From: Brachionus plicatilis | Lineage: Eukaryota; Rotifera; Eurotatoria; Ploima; Brachionidae | Direction of reading: 5' to 3' | Assembly: GCA_010279815.1 (NCBI GenBank) | Contig: QEOQ01000226.1 | Span: forward strand, 2,386,456 to 2,450,455 | DNA: 64,000 nucleotides | Part shown: positions 21,841 through 32,540 of the stretch, piece by piece | Position numbering within the stretch: the stretch's first letter is position 1 | Layout: each line of letters opens with the position of its first letter | Program-made: the position numbers and the translations under genes | The notes under the pieces: model-generated | Seen by the model: the letters and a program-made list of their open reading frames with translations, nothing else | What the model was told of the DNA's origin: nothing | Databases searched by the model: none

Positions 21841-22632
21841 TAAAAACAAAGTATTTGATTAAATAAATCGAGTTTGAGTGTTGGTTGCGTTTTGGTTTAG
21901 TTGAACGAAGCACAAGATAGGAAACGAAAAAGGGATGGTTAAAGATTTTTTTTACTCAGTCAGTTGTTAAACACAATTTTTTTTAAAAAAAAAAACATGG
22001 TTTTTTGGTTGCTATATAAAATTGGACTGTTAGCTAATAACTATTTGCTTCTTAATTTAAAAATTTAGTTTTGTTGGAAAATTTTACTATTCAGCTCAAG
22101 TCCTACTAATCAGTGACAAGCAAAAAAATTTTGCTTTATATTACGTAATAGCTTTTTGATCACATTATGCTCGAATTTAACACAAATTAGGGCTTCGATA
22201 CAAACTGTTCTCATTCGTCATCTAAACTATTATGTTTTTCGACGTTAAGTCGAATATATTTAGTTATTTAATCGTGGTGAAAGAAGAATTTCTATTTTTA
22301 AATTCGCAATTCCTAGTCTTATTCTGCCATGTTACAAATTCTAAATGAGCATTTGTTGAAATGAAATTAATTTACGTTTTTTCAAATCTAGTCTCATCAA
22401 ATCACTGCACAATAGCGTTCAATTATTTTAAATTGAAATACTCCTCTGCCAAATCATTCAAGTTATATTTAGTTTTAGTTTTTTTTTATGTTTAATTTGA
22501 ATATTTTATCACTTACACATAAACACTGATAAGACTCGGATTACTATTTTGAATAAGAGAGAAAAAATCAAAGTCAAATTGCGCAGCATAGAACCGAGGA
22601 CGCTTATTCGCCGGGCTCACACTTCCCCACCT

Positions 22633-22650
22633 ATTTTGCATGCTAATTAA
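22633..22650. promoter_or_regulatory. Octamer/POU-homeodomain-like composite site
   Basis: ATTTTGCATGCTAATTAA joins an octamer-like TTTGCAT, an ATGCTAAT and a TAATTA homeodomain core, next to a small GC-rich patch (22575-22632), about 870 bp upstream of the TRIM71 start codon. Candidate regulatory element by motif only. Confidence 0.3.
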
Positions 22651-22857
22651 CTAGAGAACAAAAAAATTTAATTACTCATTTTGCAATTTTTTTACGTGTT
22701 CATTTTATATAAGGCATACTAAATAATAATTTATGATCTGATAGGTGTATTTTGTTGTTCAAGGCCAAGCTTACTAAATTTGATTAAACAAACATTAATG
22801 GTGATTTAAATCAGCTACTTAAATTGATCCATCATCGGTACAAAAATTCACTTTTAA

Positions 22858-23279
22858 TTATGTCACATTTAATGTGATATAAATATTAATGTGACATAAA
22901 TAATTATAATTTTTTTTTTTAAATATTTATTTAATTCTACCATTGTGAGCCGTGTTTTAGCCAAAGAATTAAAATAAGGGCAAAAGATAGCAGAAATAGA
23001 TGTAATAAAAATTTTAATTAATAATAATTTGAGTTAAATTTTATTTTTTCGGTTTGTAATGTAATAGAAAAATACATATTTAGTTATGTCACATTTAAAG
23101 TGATATAATTAAAAATTTGAAATGACAAAGCGACTTTTTTTAATTAAATATTTTCATTTTTAGATTAGTAACAAAAAATTTAGTTATATCACATTGAATG
23201 TGATATAATTAAAATGTGACATAACTAAAAAAAATTTATTATTTATCTAATTTCATTATTTAAATTTAATTATGTCACA
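22858..23279. repeat. Array of nine TTATRTCACA half-sites forming palindromes
   Basis: Forward copies lie at 22858, 23084, 23184 and 23270. Reverse copies (TGTGAYATAA) lie at 22873, 22890, 23099 (9 of 10), 23199 and 23215. Pairs form palindromes such as 22858-22882 and 23184-23208, and 23184-23224 closely repeats 22858-22899. It lies 240-660 bp upstream of the TRIM71 start. It may be a MITE remnant or a transcription-factor site cluster. Confidence 0.65.
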
Positions 23280-23522
23280 CTTTGACACCGACAAAAAAAA
23301 AACTAGTATTTTTAATTCTTCGAAAATTTTAGATAAAATTTCAATTTATATTAGCTACATAGCAATTTAGAAACGGTAGAATTTATTAAATCAAAAAAAA
23401 CAAAAATGATTAATTAATGTTGTACTCAAACATTACATTTAATAAATTGAACAAATTAAAGAAAAAAAAAAGAAAAAGAAACCCAGCATCAAATCTTTGA
23501 TTTTTTGCTCAAGTAAAAAATA

Positions 23523-25043
23523 ATGGCTATGATCGAAAATGAATCAATTGAAGAGAGTAGCACTTGTGTCCCAAGCAATGCCAGCTCGGACACAAACCAA
23601 AGCAATCAAAGCAACCAAAGCAATCAAAGCAACCAAAGCGCCGAGCCTCAGACCAAACCCGGCCCAGATCTGACCCTGCTGTCGAACACCGAGCCGTCGT
23701 TGATCAACAACTGCTTTTTTGCCTCGTTCGAAACCGACTTCAGCACCAAACAGTCCAACAAATTTTCCCATCTTATCGAAAACCAGCACTTCAACTCGAA
23801 CCTGCTCGACTTGAGCTTGTTCAATCGGCTAGCTCTGGAGGCCAATCAAAATTCGCCGTTTGCCGACTTCAATCAACCAGCAGAGCCAGTGTGCTCGTAC
23901 TGTGCGCGTCCCGCCGACACTAAGCTCCTCAACTTGGACTGTAACATGCACAAAATCTGTCACCACTGTCACAGCATTCACAGCGCGTCGTCCAGCCGCA
24001 AAAACTCCGAGCCGGGCACCAAACTCAAAGTGGACTTTGCCACAAACAGCGAGACCAGCGGCAGCGTCGAATCGTCGTCGGTGTCGTCAAGTGACGACAA
24101 CTTCGAGCTTCGATTCGAACAATTGATCGGCATCAAGTGCAAGTTGTGCTCCATAATGGAACATGATTTGAGCATGAACAAAATATTGTCTTCGTCGGTG
24201 TCGTCGTCGCCGTCCCAGACGTGCCAATTGAACCGCATGCTCAGTGCCAACTCCAACACGATCACCGACGAAAGCCTGTTCGACGAGAACTTGGCCAATT
24301 TGGCGTCCAATCAAAGCCACACCGAGCAAATGTTCGATCTTTTTACCAACTCAAACTCTGTCATCGACGTCCTCAAGCACTTGAGCATGGACCAAGACGA
24401 CTTTAATTTTGCATCACTAAATCAGCTCACACCGGTGAACAGTTTTCAATGCATGACTCAAAATTATCCCAAGCCCGCTGTCCACAAGACCAACAGTCCC
24501 AAGCACAACTTTCCCTCTTTGGTGTCCAATTTCAGCAATTTGGAGATGATGAACGCACCGCTCAATCTGCCATCCTACCTCAACAACTCTTCGTCGTCCT
24601 CCTCTTCGTCCACCTCGTCGGCGTCCTCTACCTCGTCACAAACACTGGCTAACCAAAATTTTAGCCACAACAGCAACGGCCTGGTGGACAGCTGGTCGCT
24701 TGGTCTGAAGAGTTGTCAGTCGTGTCACGAGAAGCCCGAGTCGATTTGCTTTTGTGTGGACTGCAAGGAAAGGCTGTGCCGCAATTGCTATTTGGCCCAT
24801 CAGAGAGTTCGCCTCACCAAGGAGCACAGAATTCAGTTCTTCGAGCTGAACAATAACATGGACAATTTTCTGCTCTCGAACCACTTGTTGTCGCATAGTT
24901 CAGTTGACAGTCAAAAAGGTCTGTTGGAAAAAAATGTGAGCTCGCATAATTTGAATTGCTTTTCTTCTGGCACCACGCCGCCTTCATCAGTCAATGGAAT
25001 TTCGCTCATGTCCAATTCTCCTGACCTACCACTTGGCCAAAAT
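23523..25043 (+). CDS. TRIM71: TRIM71/LIN-41 orthologue, exon 1 (residues 1-507)
   Basis: N-terminal half of a TRIM-NHL RNA-binding translational repressor and RING-type ubiquitin ligase. A low-complexity start holds an NQS repeat (residues 24-39). A RING follows, with C124-x2-C127, C-x2-H-x2-C-x2-C to about 150, and the last pair C206-x2-C209 after a long insertion; a split RING with a long insert is also seen in vertebrate TRIM71. A Ser-rich linker lies near 353-372. B-box 1 starts at C398 and contains LAHQRVRLTKEH, nearly identical to TRIM71 B-box 1. The exon ends at AAT|GTAAGC (25043/25044) in phase 0, matching the phase-0 acceptor at 29653. Start is the first ATG (AAAAATAATGG). Both joined exons give 1,207 residues if the gap hides no exon. 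Confidence 0.93.
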
Positions 25044-25053
25044 GTAAGCATTG

Positions 25054-25559
25054 NNNNNNNNNNNNNNNNNNNNNNNNNNNNNNNNNNNNNNNNNNNNNNN
25101 NNNNNNNNNNNNNNNNNNNNNNNNNNNNNNNNNNNNNNNNNNNNNNNNNNNNNNNNNNNNNNNNNNNNNNNNNNNNNNNNNNNNNNNNNNNNNNNNNNNN
25201 NNNNNNNNNNNNNNNNNNNNNNNNNNNNNNNNNNNNNNNNNNNNNNNNNNNNNNNNNNNNNNNNNNNNNNNNNNNNNNNNNNNNNNNNNNNNNNNNNNNN
25301 NNNNNNNNNNNNNNNNNNNNNNNNNNNNNNNNNNNNNNNNNNNNNNNNNNNNNNNNNNNNNNNNNNNNNNNNNNNNNNNNNNNNNNNNNNNNNNNNNNNN
25401 NNNNNNNNNNNNNNNNNNNNNNNNNNNNNNNNNNNNNNNNNNNNNNNNNNNNNNNNNNNNNNNNNNNNNNNNNNNNNNNNNNNNNNNNNNNNNNNNNNNN
25501 NNNNNNNNNNNNNNNNNNNNNNNNNNNNNNNNNNNNNNNNNNNNNNNNNNNNNNNNNNN
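25054..25559. other. Assembly gap (N)
   Basis: N-run immediately after the exon 1 donor. Long frames crossing it on both strands are artefacts. Confidence 0.99.
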
Positions 25560-25768
25560 TAAAAAAAAATACAAATTGTAAATTTGATTTCTAGTACAAA
25601 TATTATTTTTCAATGGTCAATATAACTATGGATTTAGTGAATATGTGGAAATTGCATTTGCAATAATTTTGAAATTCATCTTCGAATTTTTCAAATGATG
25701 CAAATTTCTCAACTAACTTGATCAGTGAAATTTGTAATATTTTAAAATAAGTGTTATTTATTTGTTTG

Positions 25769-26085
25769 CTTCTTCAGAGTAAAATAAAATAAAAAATAAA
25801 CTAAATAAAATAAAACCAGAAAATAAAAATAAACTAAAATTCTGTAAAATAAACCGAAGCTAAAAAGAGATATTGAAATATAATGAAGCGTGTCACTCAT
25901 TTTTACACAGTTGAAGCTTGAGGAAAAAAAAGAAGAAATAGTAAGGTAGCAATTAAAAAATGGAGTCGGATTTTCGATATATCTTGATTCGAAACCCGCT
26001 TTGTATTACTCCACCAGTCTGATAACCAATGCAATGGAATTCTCAGTCCTGTGCCAACAAATCTCTCACTCAACTCAAAAATATT
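25769..26085 (-). repeat. LINE 3' end, copy B (UTR and truncated tail hairpin only)
   Basis: Positions 25918-26085 are a direct repeat (roughly 80% identical) of 26320-26480, sharing TCTTGATTCGAAACCCGCTT. A truncated tail hairpin (GCTTCTTCAGAG, near 25769) lies at its minus-strand 3' side after a T/A-rich spacer. The ORF region is almost gone. Confidence 0.65.
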
Positions 26086-26147
26086 TTTTTCTAAGAACGA
26101 ATTTAAAAAAGGAAAAAAATATTCTAGATTTTTTTTTATTTGCTTAT

Positions 26148-26172
26148 CTGTACCGAGCTAATGCTCCTTCAG
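26148..26172 (-). repeat. LINE-tail hairpin, best-preserved copy
   Basis: CTGTACCGAGCTAATGCTCC then TTCAG on the plus strand; on the minus strand CTGAAGGAGC, loop ATTA, GCTCGGTACAG. GAGC/GCTC and the outer CTG/CAG can pair. It ends the 3' UTR of LINE copy C and is followed on the minus strand by an A-rich tail (26127-26145). Confidence 0.75.
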
Positions 26173-26339
26173 AATATAAAAAAAATAAAATAATGTTAAA
26201 TGAGATAGAATAAAATAAAAAATAAATATAAATAAAAAAAGAAGGATAAATAAACCGAATGAAAATTAAAAACGATATAATGAAATTAATAGAGTAAAGA
26301 CATTTTTAAATATTTGATAGTTCAGGAAAAAAAGAAGAA

Positions 26340-26760
26340 ATTGTAAGATAGAAATTACAAATGGAGTTGGATATTCGATATGTCTTGATTCGAAACCCGC
26401 TTTGTATTACCAGTCTGACGACCAGTGGAACAGAATGACTCAATCCTGCCTACGACATATCTTTCACTCAACTTGAAAAGTCGATTTGAAAATGTTAGTA
26501 GTTTAAGTTTATTGAAAGCCTCTTGGCGCATACTATTCGAGGGGATATCATATTTCAGCTTCAAATTAGATCGAACCGCTGAATTTTGAATAACTTTTAT
26601 TTTTTCGATGTTAGTTTCTGTGAATGAATTTTAATAAGGAAAATAATCATCTAAGACTGAACCTATTAAGGATTTGTAAAGATTACTTAATGTTTTTGGT
26701 TTTAGACCCCATTTTCTATTTGAGAGATAGAATTGATCCGACTAAAGATTTATGTAAGTG
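26340..26760 (-). pseudogene. LINE ORF2 C-terminal fragment, copy C
   Basis: The minus strand reads KWGLKPKTLSNLYKSLIGSV and LDDYFP (about 26630-26730), then MKLKYDIPSNSMRQEAF and LFKLSERYV (26355-26564). It parallels the 17024 copy block by block, so both belong to one LINE family. Frameshifts separate the blocks. It is antisense within the TRIM71 intron. Confidence 0.75.
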
Positions 26761-29652
26761 TTATGCTTGCAGTATTTTATATTTTTGAAGAATTTTATAT
26801 GCTTGTTTAATATCATACTTTAAGAGTGATTAACTGTCAATTTATTAAAGGATTAATGAAGTAAATTAATGGATATTGAAATAAAAAAAATCTTTCAATA
26901 TTAAGCCAAGAATTATCAACGTAACTTTTCATAGTTTATTCTTCAAGAAGATAAATTGTCTGAAATATTTTTTTGACATTATAAAGATAATTATCTGCTA
27001 CACAAATATCTTTCCATAGTCGTTCTCAAAATTTTTTACTGTCATTTGAAAATTTTTTTCTTTTATTTATAACTTTGGGACACACAAATTAAAAATCAGT
27101 ATTTTTGTAAAATTTTATTAATTATGATTTAAAAATAGTTTTTTTTTCTTAAACAAATTGTTCACGACTACTCATTTATTGTATTTGTTCAAATAAAAAA
27201 GCAAGTTCGGTCATTCAAAGGGTTTATTTTATTCAAAACTTTTTTTCATTCCAAAAAAGTGACTAGGGTAAATAACTGTTAACTTTTTGTGTAAATCGAA
27301 TTTCAAAATATTTTTTTGCTATTTTTCAATTGTTCAAGTTTTATGGCTCTGCATTTTAAGAATTAAATTAAATAAAATTTAAAAAACCTAAAATTAAAAT
27401 ACCTAAAATTTTAAATATTAAAAAAAATTTAATTAAAAATGAGGATTAAATTTAAAATTATAAAACACTAAATTAAGGATTAGTGTAATTGTTCATTTTG
27501 AATTAAAAGGATCTCGTGTTATTAAATCGATTGAATAATTAAAAAAATAGGTTGAAATAATTCTGCAAACAAAATAGACAGTTTTATTTTAATACTTTGA
27601 TATTTTTCGAAAATTTCAGAATTTTTTCTTGAGTCTTAGATTTGGCAATTTTTTTTGATTGCTTTAACTATATTTGCTACAATTTTGGAATTAAATTTTA
27701 AAATTTTGCAAATATTCTCTTCCATTCATTTTAAAAAATAATTTGTTTAGCTATAATAAGAAAAAAACATTTTAAGCTAAAATACAATTTAAAATTGTAA
27801 AAAATTTAATTTGTTTTTTACTAAAATTAATCTTCGTTTTTAATTTTTTTTAATTTGACATTAAATTAATAAAAATCTATAATCTAGTTTAATGTTTAAA
27901 AAATGTCTCAAGTAATTCATTTATAGCTTGATCTCAAGGTTGAAATTAAAAAAAAAAACACTTAAACACCTAACTAAATGCAAACTAAAATAAATTTCTC
28001 TTTAAAATCAATACTAACACAATCGAAATAGCGGATGTACAGGCTGTTGAAATATATCAACAGCATATTAATAAAGCAGAAAAAGCTTAGTGAAACCATA
28101 TAACTTCTTTTATCAGAATTTGATCGTGAACTAGTAAACCATTTTAATATTTTAGCTTACATTTATGAATTTATTTAAAAAATATAAATCATCAATATTA
28201 TCAAAAAACTCGAAATTTCTTAAAAACAAATTTCATACATGAAGCAATGATTTTATAAAAATTAATTATTTTTTTATTAGTTAATTTTTTTCTCCTAATT
28301 AAATTTTTACACAACCAATATTAACTAACTAAAAATAGATAATTTTTCATTAAAATCGTCACATAACAATGTTAATAATATTAAAATTAAAATTTAGGTA
28401 TTTAATTAATCCAAATATTATCAATATAAGCTAAACAATTCATTTTAATTAATCGGCATGACATAATAATTTTGAATATTTTTAAATCACGCATATTTGT
28501 CACACAATAGCATTTTTTTTAACCTAAAATTTACCAAATTTCTGACGAATTAATCATTTGCCAATCTCTATTTTTTTAGTTTTAAAAGTAAAATATAAAA
28601 TAAATATCAAATTGATTGTTATCAAACTGAAAACAATTTTTTTAATTAAAAATCGTTGGAATTTACCTGCAGAAAAAAATAAAATATCGGTTTGAAAATC
28701 TTATTTTTCGATAAATTTTAAAATTTAACTAATTTAAATGATTTAAAATTTTGGATTATTTTTTGGCTGTTTAGCTGATAAAATTTTACAATTCAGCGAA
28801 AATTTCCTAATAATGACATATTTAATATTTGAATTTCTTTTCTTTTCTTTTCTATTACTCATTTTTTATGTGACATAGACTCTATCTAAAAAAAAAATGA
28901 TATTTTCACAACTAGAATGTTTTTCAAACGATATTCCATACAATTTTTATTTTTGATAGTGAGTCAAAATTACTTGATTGATGCTTCTAGTCTAAGAAAA
29001 GTTGTTGCAAATTTTAAAAATGTGAAATATAAATTCTATTAATCTTATAGATAAACTTTATAAACAAAGATAAACAAATGATAAAAAAATAATTTTATGA
29101 GAAAATTTATTTCAAAACTTAAAATGTAATACATTTATAGATAAAAATGCAAAGTTTTGCAACATGACATGACTCACAATCTTTAAACTTTACATAATAA
29201 AAAAGTGTAAAATGTTTTCAATGATTTTATTTAAACAGAAATAATTTGATGATTAATCCAATTTTGACAGCTTCTTTTCTAGGCTCTTAACTTTTTCAAA
29301 TTACTAACTTTAAAATATATTAAAAGAATTCCTCCATTTTATTTTTAAAATAAATTTAAAAGACTGTAATCAAAATCGTGCCCAGTCACATTAAAATTTT
29401 TTATTTAAAAATTAGAATAGCAAAGTTTTTAGACAAATTTCGTTTTGTCACACATATCATTTCGAAATTTTTTATTTAAATTTTATAAATAATTTTTATT
29501 TAAAAAAAAAATTTGATCAAAAAAAAACTAAAATTTTGAATTAGATTTTCTACAAGCCTAATTAACAAAATAATCTCTAGAAGACAAAAGAATCCAAATG
29601 TGTTTATTTAAAAAGATAAAATTAAAAAAGTAAAAGCATATTTGATTTTTAG

Positions 29653-31755
29653 GTCCCGATTGGAGTCAACTGCCTGCTACAACCCTCTTCAATCGCTCAA
29701 GCAAACTCAAAACTAAGCCTCTCAGGAACAAACTACGAGCAAATTCAACTCGGAAATCAGAACAATCTGGCCATGCAAGTGATGTCAATGATAAATCATT
29801 TGAAGGCGTCAGAATTGGATTTTACCCCGCTGCTAAACAGCAGCCTGCTTGACTTCAATGGCACCAACACCGGCACATTGATAACCAATTCCAGCCTGGG
29901 CTCATTCAAATGCACACACCACCCAAACGAAATCTGCAATCTGTTCTGCAATACGTGCCAGAAAATCCTATGCGCCGAATGCTCTCTATCAGCGCATCGT
30001 CAGCATGCCAAAGTGAGCCTGGTAGAGGCGGTCAACGAGGCCAAACTGTCCACCGAAAACCTTATCAACGAATCAACTCAGATCATAGACGTTTTCAAAG
30101 ACAGCCTGACCAAATCGATTCAAATGGTGGGTCGAATTCAGACCAAAGCAGAGACAGTGTCCAGCGAAATAAGCAAGACCCACATGCAGCACTTGAAGGC
30201 GCTTGAGCAGCGCAAAAAAGTCCTTCTTGACAATTTGGAAAAAATTCAAACTGCCAAATTAAACGCTCTGAACAAACAAATAAATGACATCAAAAGATTC
30301 TACATCAACATTGACGAGTCTGTCAGAGAAGTCAAGACCAAAATAAAGCAACTTCCTTCTGCTCAGTCGAGCGTGTACCAGGAACACCACATTCAACTCT
30401 TGTTCGAGTGCAAACAAAAATTGATCAAAGAAATCCAGACCCTCAAGCAATTTCATTCAAACAACTACCATCGCTTGCTGCCTCTGTTCCAACCATGTGA
30501 AACTGACGAGCTTTTTTTCACGGCGCCAGACCCTGCGCTGCACAACGCCATCGCCCAAATGGGATTTTTGACCAGCACTGCCTATGGACCAAACTGCATT
30601 GCATACGGCGACGGACTTGCCAATGGCCTCAAGGCAAAAGTGTCCTCGTTCGTCATTCAGACCAAAGACCATCTGGGAGAACTAAGATGCATCGGTGGCG
30701 ACTCGCTCAATGTGCTCATACAAGGCCCGGACAAACACTTGTACTGTGTCGATGTGGTCGACAAACAAAATGGCACCTATTTGGTCAACTATTGTCCGCC
30801 ACTGGACGGAATTTACATAATTTCAGTGCTGGTCAATGGAAGTCACATTCAGAATAGTCCATTTAGTGTGCAGGTGAAGTCGGGCCGTGGCTACGGCAGT
30901 GTGGGCAGGACAATTTTTATGATTGATGGCGGCGGTGAAGGCAGCGAAGATGGACAATTTTGTAGACCATGGGGTGTTTGCTGTGACTCGTTTGGAAATA
31001 TCATAATTGCGGACAGATCCAATAACAGAGTGCAGATTTTTGACAGCAGGGGCAAATTTGTGCGCAAGTTTGGCTCGTATGGAACCCGGGCTGGCCAATT
31101 TGATAGACCGGCGGGTGTCGCCTTCGACACCCAATTGAACCGGATCATAGTCACTGACAAGGACAACCACCGAATTCAGGTGTTTCAGCATGACGGAACT
31201 TTTTTGTTTAAGTTCGGCGAAAAGGGCAGCAAGCCAGGCGCCTATTTTAACTACCCATGGGATGTAGCTGTGTCAAGCGAGTCCAATATTCTGATTTCGG
31301 ACACCAGGAATCACCGCATCCAGCTCTTCAATTCGAATGGACAGTACTTGAACAAGTACGGATTTGATGGTCCTTTGTGGAAGCAGTTCGACTCGCCACG
31401 AGGAGTAGCATTCAATGCACAAAACCAGATTATTGTCACCGATTTTAACAACCACAGACTGCTGGTCATAAACCCCGATTTTCAGACAGCCAAATTTTTG
31501 GGCGGCGAAGGCAATGGAAATGGGCAATTTTTGAGACCTCAGGGCTGTGCTGTGGACCACGAGGGAAACATCATTGTGGCCGATAGCAGAAATTACCGCA
31601 TTCAAATATTCTCACCTAATGGATTGTTCAAGTGCAAGTTTGGCACCCAGGGAACTGGGCCCGACCAAATGGACAGACCGTCCGGTGTATGCATTACGCC
31701 CGAGGGCCACATACTGGTGGTCGATTTTGGCAATCACCGGGTACTTGCCTTCTAA
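29653..31755 (+). CDS. TRIM71: TRIM71/LIN-41 orthologue, exon 2 (residues 508-1207)
   Basis: After the acceptor the frame opens VPIGVNCLLQP and runs 700 codons. B-box 2 starts at C594 (CTHHPNEICNLFCNTCQKIL). A long coiled coil follows (about 636-780), then a filamin-type Ig domain (about 825-922, with SVLVNGSHIQNSPFSVQV) and six NHL repeats (about 925-1207), each of the form QF.RP.GV....GNIIVAD..N.RIQ.F. The protein stops right after the last blade (VVDFGNHRVLAF), as in vertebrate TRIM71. The NHL propeller binds stem-loops in target mRNAs. Order B-box, coiled coil, filamin, NHL together with the split RING distinguishes it from BRAT and TRIM2/3 types. Part of the coding region (29653-29772) precedes the first Met in this exon. 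Confidence 0.95.
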   Translation, partial: VPIGVNCLLQPSSIAQANSKLSLSGTNYEQIQLGNQNNLAMQVMSMINHLKASELDFTPLLNSSLLDFNGTNTGTLITNSSLGSFKCTHHPNEICNLFCNTCQKILCAECSLSAHRQHAKVSLVEAVNEAKLSTENLINESTQIIDVFKDSLTKSIQMVGRIQTKAETVSSEISKTHMQHLKALEQRKKVLLDNLEKIQTAKLNALNKQINDIKRFYINIDESVREVKTKIKQLPSAQSSVYQEHHIQLLFECKQKLIKEIQTLKQFHSNNYHRLLPLFQPCETDELFFTAPDPALHNAIAQMGFLTSTAYGPNCIAYGDGLANGLKAKVSSFVIQTKDHLGELRCIGGDSLNVLIQGPDKHLYCVDVVDKQNGTYLVNYCPPLDGIYIISVLVNGSHIQNSPFSVQVKSGRGYGSVGRTIFMIDGGGEGSEDGQFCRPWGVCCDSFGNIIIADRSNNRVQIFDSRGKFVRKFGSYGTRAGQFDRPAGVAFDTQLNRIIVTDKDNHRIQVFQHDGTFLFKFGEKGSKPGAYFNYPWDVAVSSESNILISDTRNHRIQLFNSNGQYLNKYGFDGPLWKQFDSPRGVAFNAQNQIIVTDFNNHRLLVINPDFQTAKFLGGEGNGNGQFLRPQGCAVDHEGNIIVADSRNYRIQIFSPNGLFKCKFGTQGTGPDQMDRPSGVCITPEGHILVVDFGNHRVLAF

Positions 31756-32540
31756 CATTCAGGAGTGCAGCATCAAAATTGATTCTGTTTAATGTTTAAT
31801 TGGGAAAATCAAAAATAATTTTATTTATTAAGGACAGTATGTTTAGATTTTTTTGTATCCCAGGATACGGTTCTTTAGTTTAATGCCTCAGGTAATTTTG
31901 TTAAGAAAAAATAAAGTGACTTTTTTCTTCGTGAATGAATGTTGACGTGTTAATATTTGGAAAAAAATGCTGACACATTCATTCCGGAAAGAAATAAAAA
32001 AATAAAAATAATACAATCATCTAATGATATAAAAACGTCTAGCAACAGGTTTATATCTAAATTCTATCTAATTGGTCTTTAAGGGGCGAAATTTTAAAAA
32101 GTTTTAAACTTGTAGTGAAACTTGTTCGCCTTCGTGATTAATTAAAAAAATGAGAAGCTACTTGGAAAAAAAAATATATTATTTTTTACCTCAATAAATA
32201 GAAACCCGATTTTTTTTTTGATTTTTTTAGTTTATTGTTTATAAAGATTTCAAAATTGTACCTCTTTTGAACGCCCTCTTTCTATTTCAGGAATTTGAAA
32301 CAGATTTTTTGAAACTCAAGGCCATTGTTGATTAATTTGTTATAATTGTATTAGTTTATAGTTTTATATATTTAGCCAATTTTAATAGCAAGTGTAACAC
32401 GATAGTGGTTTTTTTTTTCTCTAATTTTTTTTTATTGATACCTCAATTAATTTTTTTAAATTCCAATTTTCAATGAAATTTTTTTTTTTTAGCTAATTTT
32501 ATTAGATTTTTTTTTTTGATTCAATAAAGCGATTTTCAAT
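31756..32540 (+). promoter_or_regulatory. TRIM71 3' UTR with three let-7 seed matches
   Basis: Matches to the let-7 seed lie at 32187-32193 (TACCTCA, 7mer-A1), 32259-32264 (TACCTC, 6mer) and 32439-32445 (TACCTCA, 7mer-A1). A G:U-wobble version (TGCCTCA) lies near 31884. Candidate poly(A) signals are AATAAA at 31910-31915 and 32523-32528. Use of the first would remove all three sites; use of the second keeps them. lin-41/TRIM71 is the classic let-7 target across animals. Confidence 0.7.

Larger units (their letters stand above)
25044..29652 (+). other. TRIM71 intron (about 4.6 kb, phase 0)
   Basis: GTAAGC donor and TTTGATTTTTAG acceptor. It contains an assembly gap (25054-25559), two LINE-tail hairpins (25769, 26148), LINE fragments (25918-26085, 26340-26760) and otherwise featureless A/T-rich sequence from 26770 to 29650. 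All LINE pieces are antisense to the gene. An extra exon in the gap cannot be excluded. Confidence 0.8.

Noticed and set aside
23544..24896. Several other frames of 60-120 codons overlapping TRIM71 exon 1
   Set aside because: Shadows of the main frame in a GC-richer exon; no domains.
25026..25613. Long frames on both strands across the N-run after TRIM71 exon 1
   Set aside because: Artefacts of N; the real exon ends at the donor at 25043/25044.
30259..31792. Antisense and alternate frames over TRIM71 exon 2
   Set aside because: The plus-strand frame encodes B-box, filamin and NHL domains throughout; the others have no family features.
31880..31892. Possible miR-125 (lin-4) site at CCTCAGG in the TRIM71 UTR
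   Set aside because: It lacks the final G of the CTCAGGG seed match and gives no canonical site.
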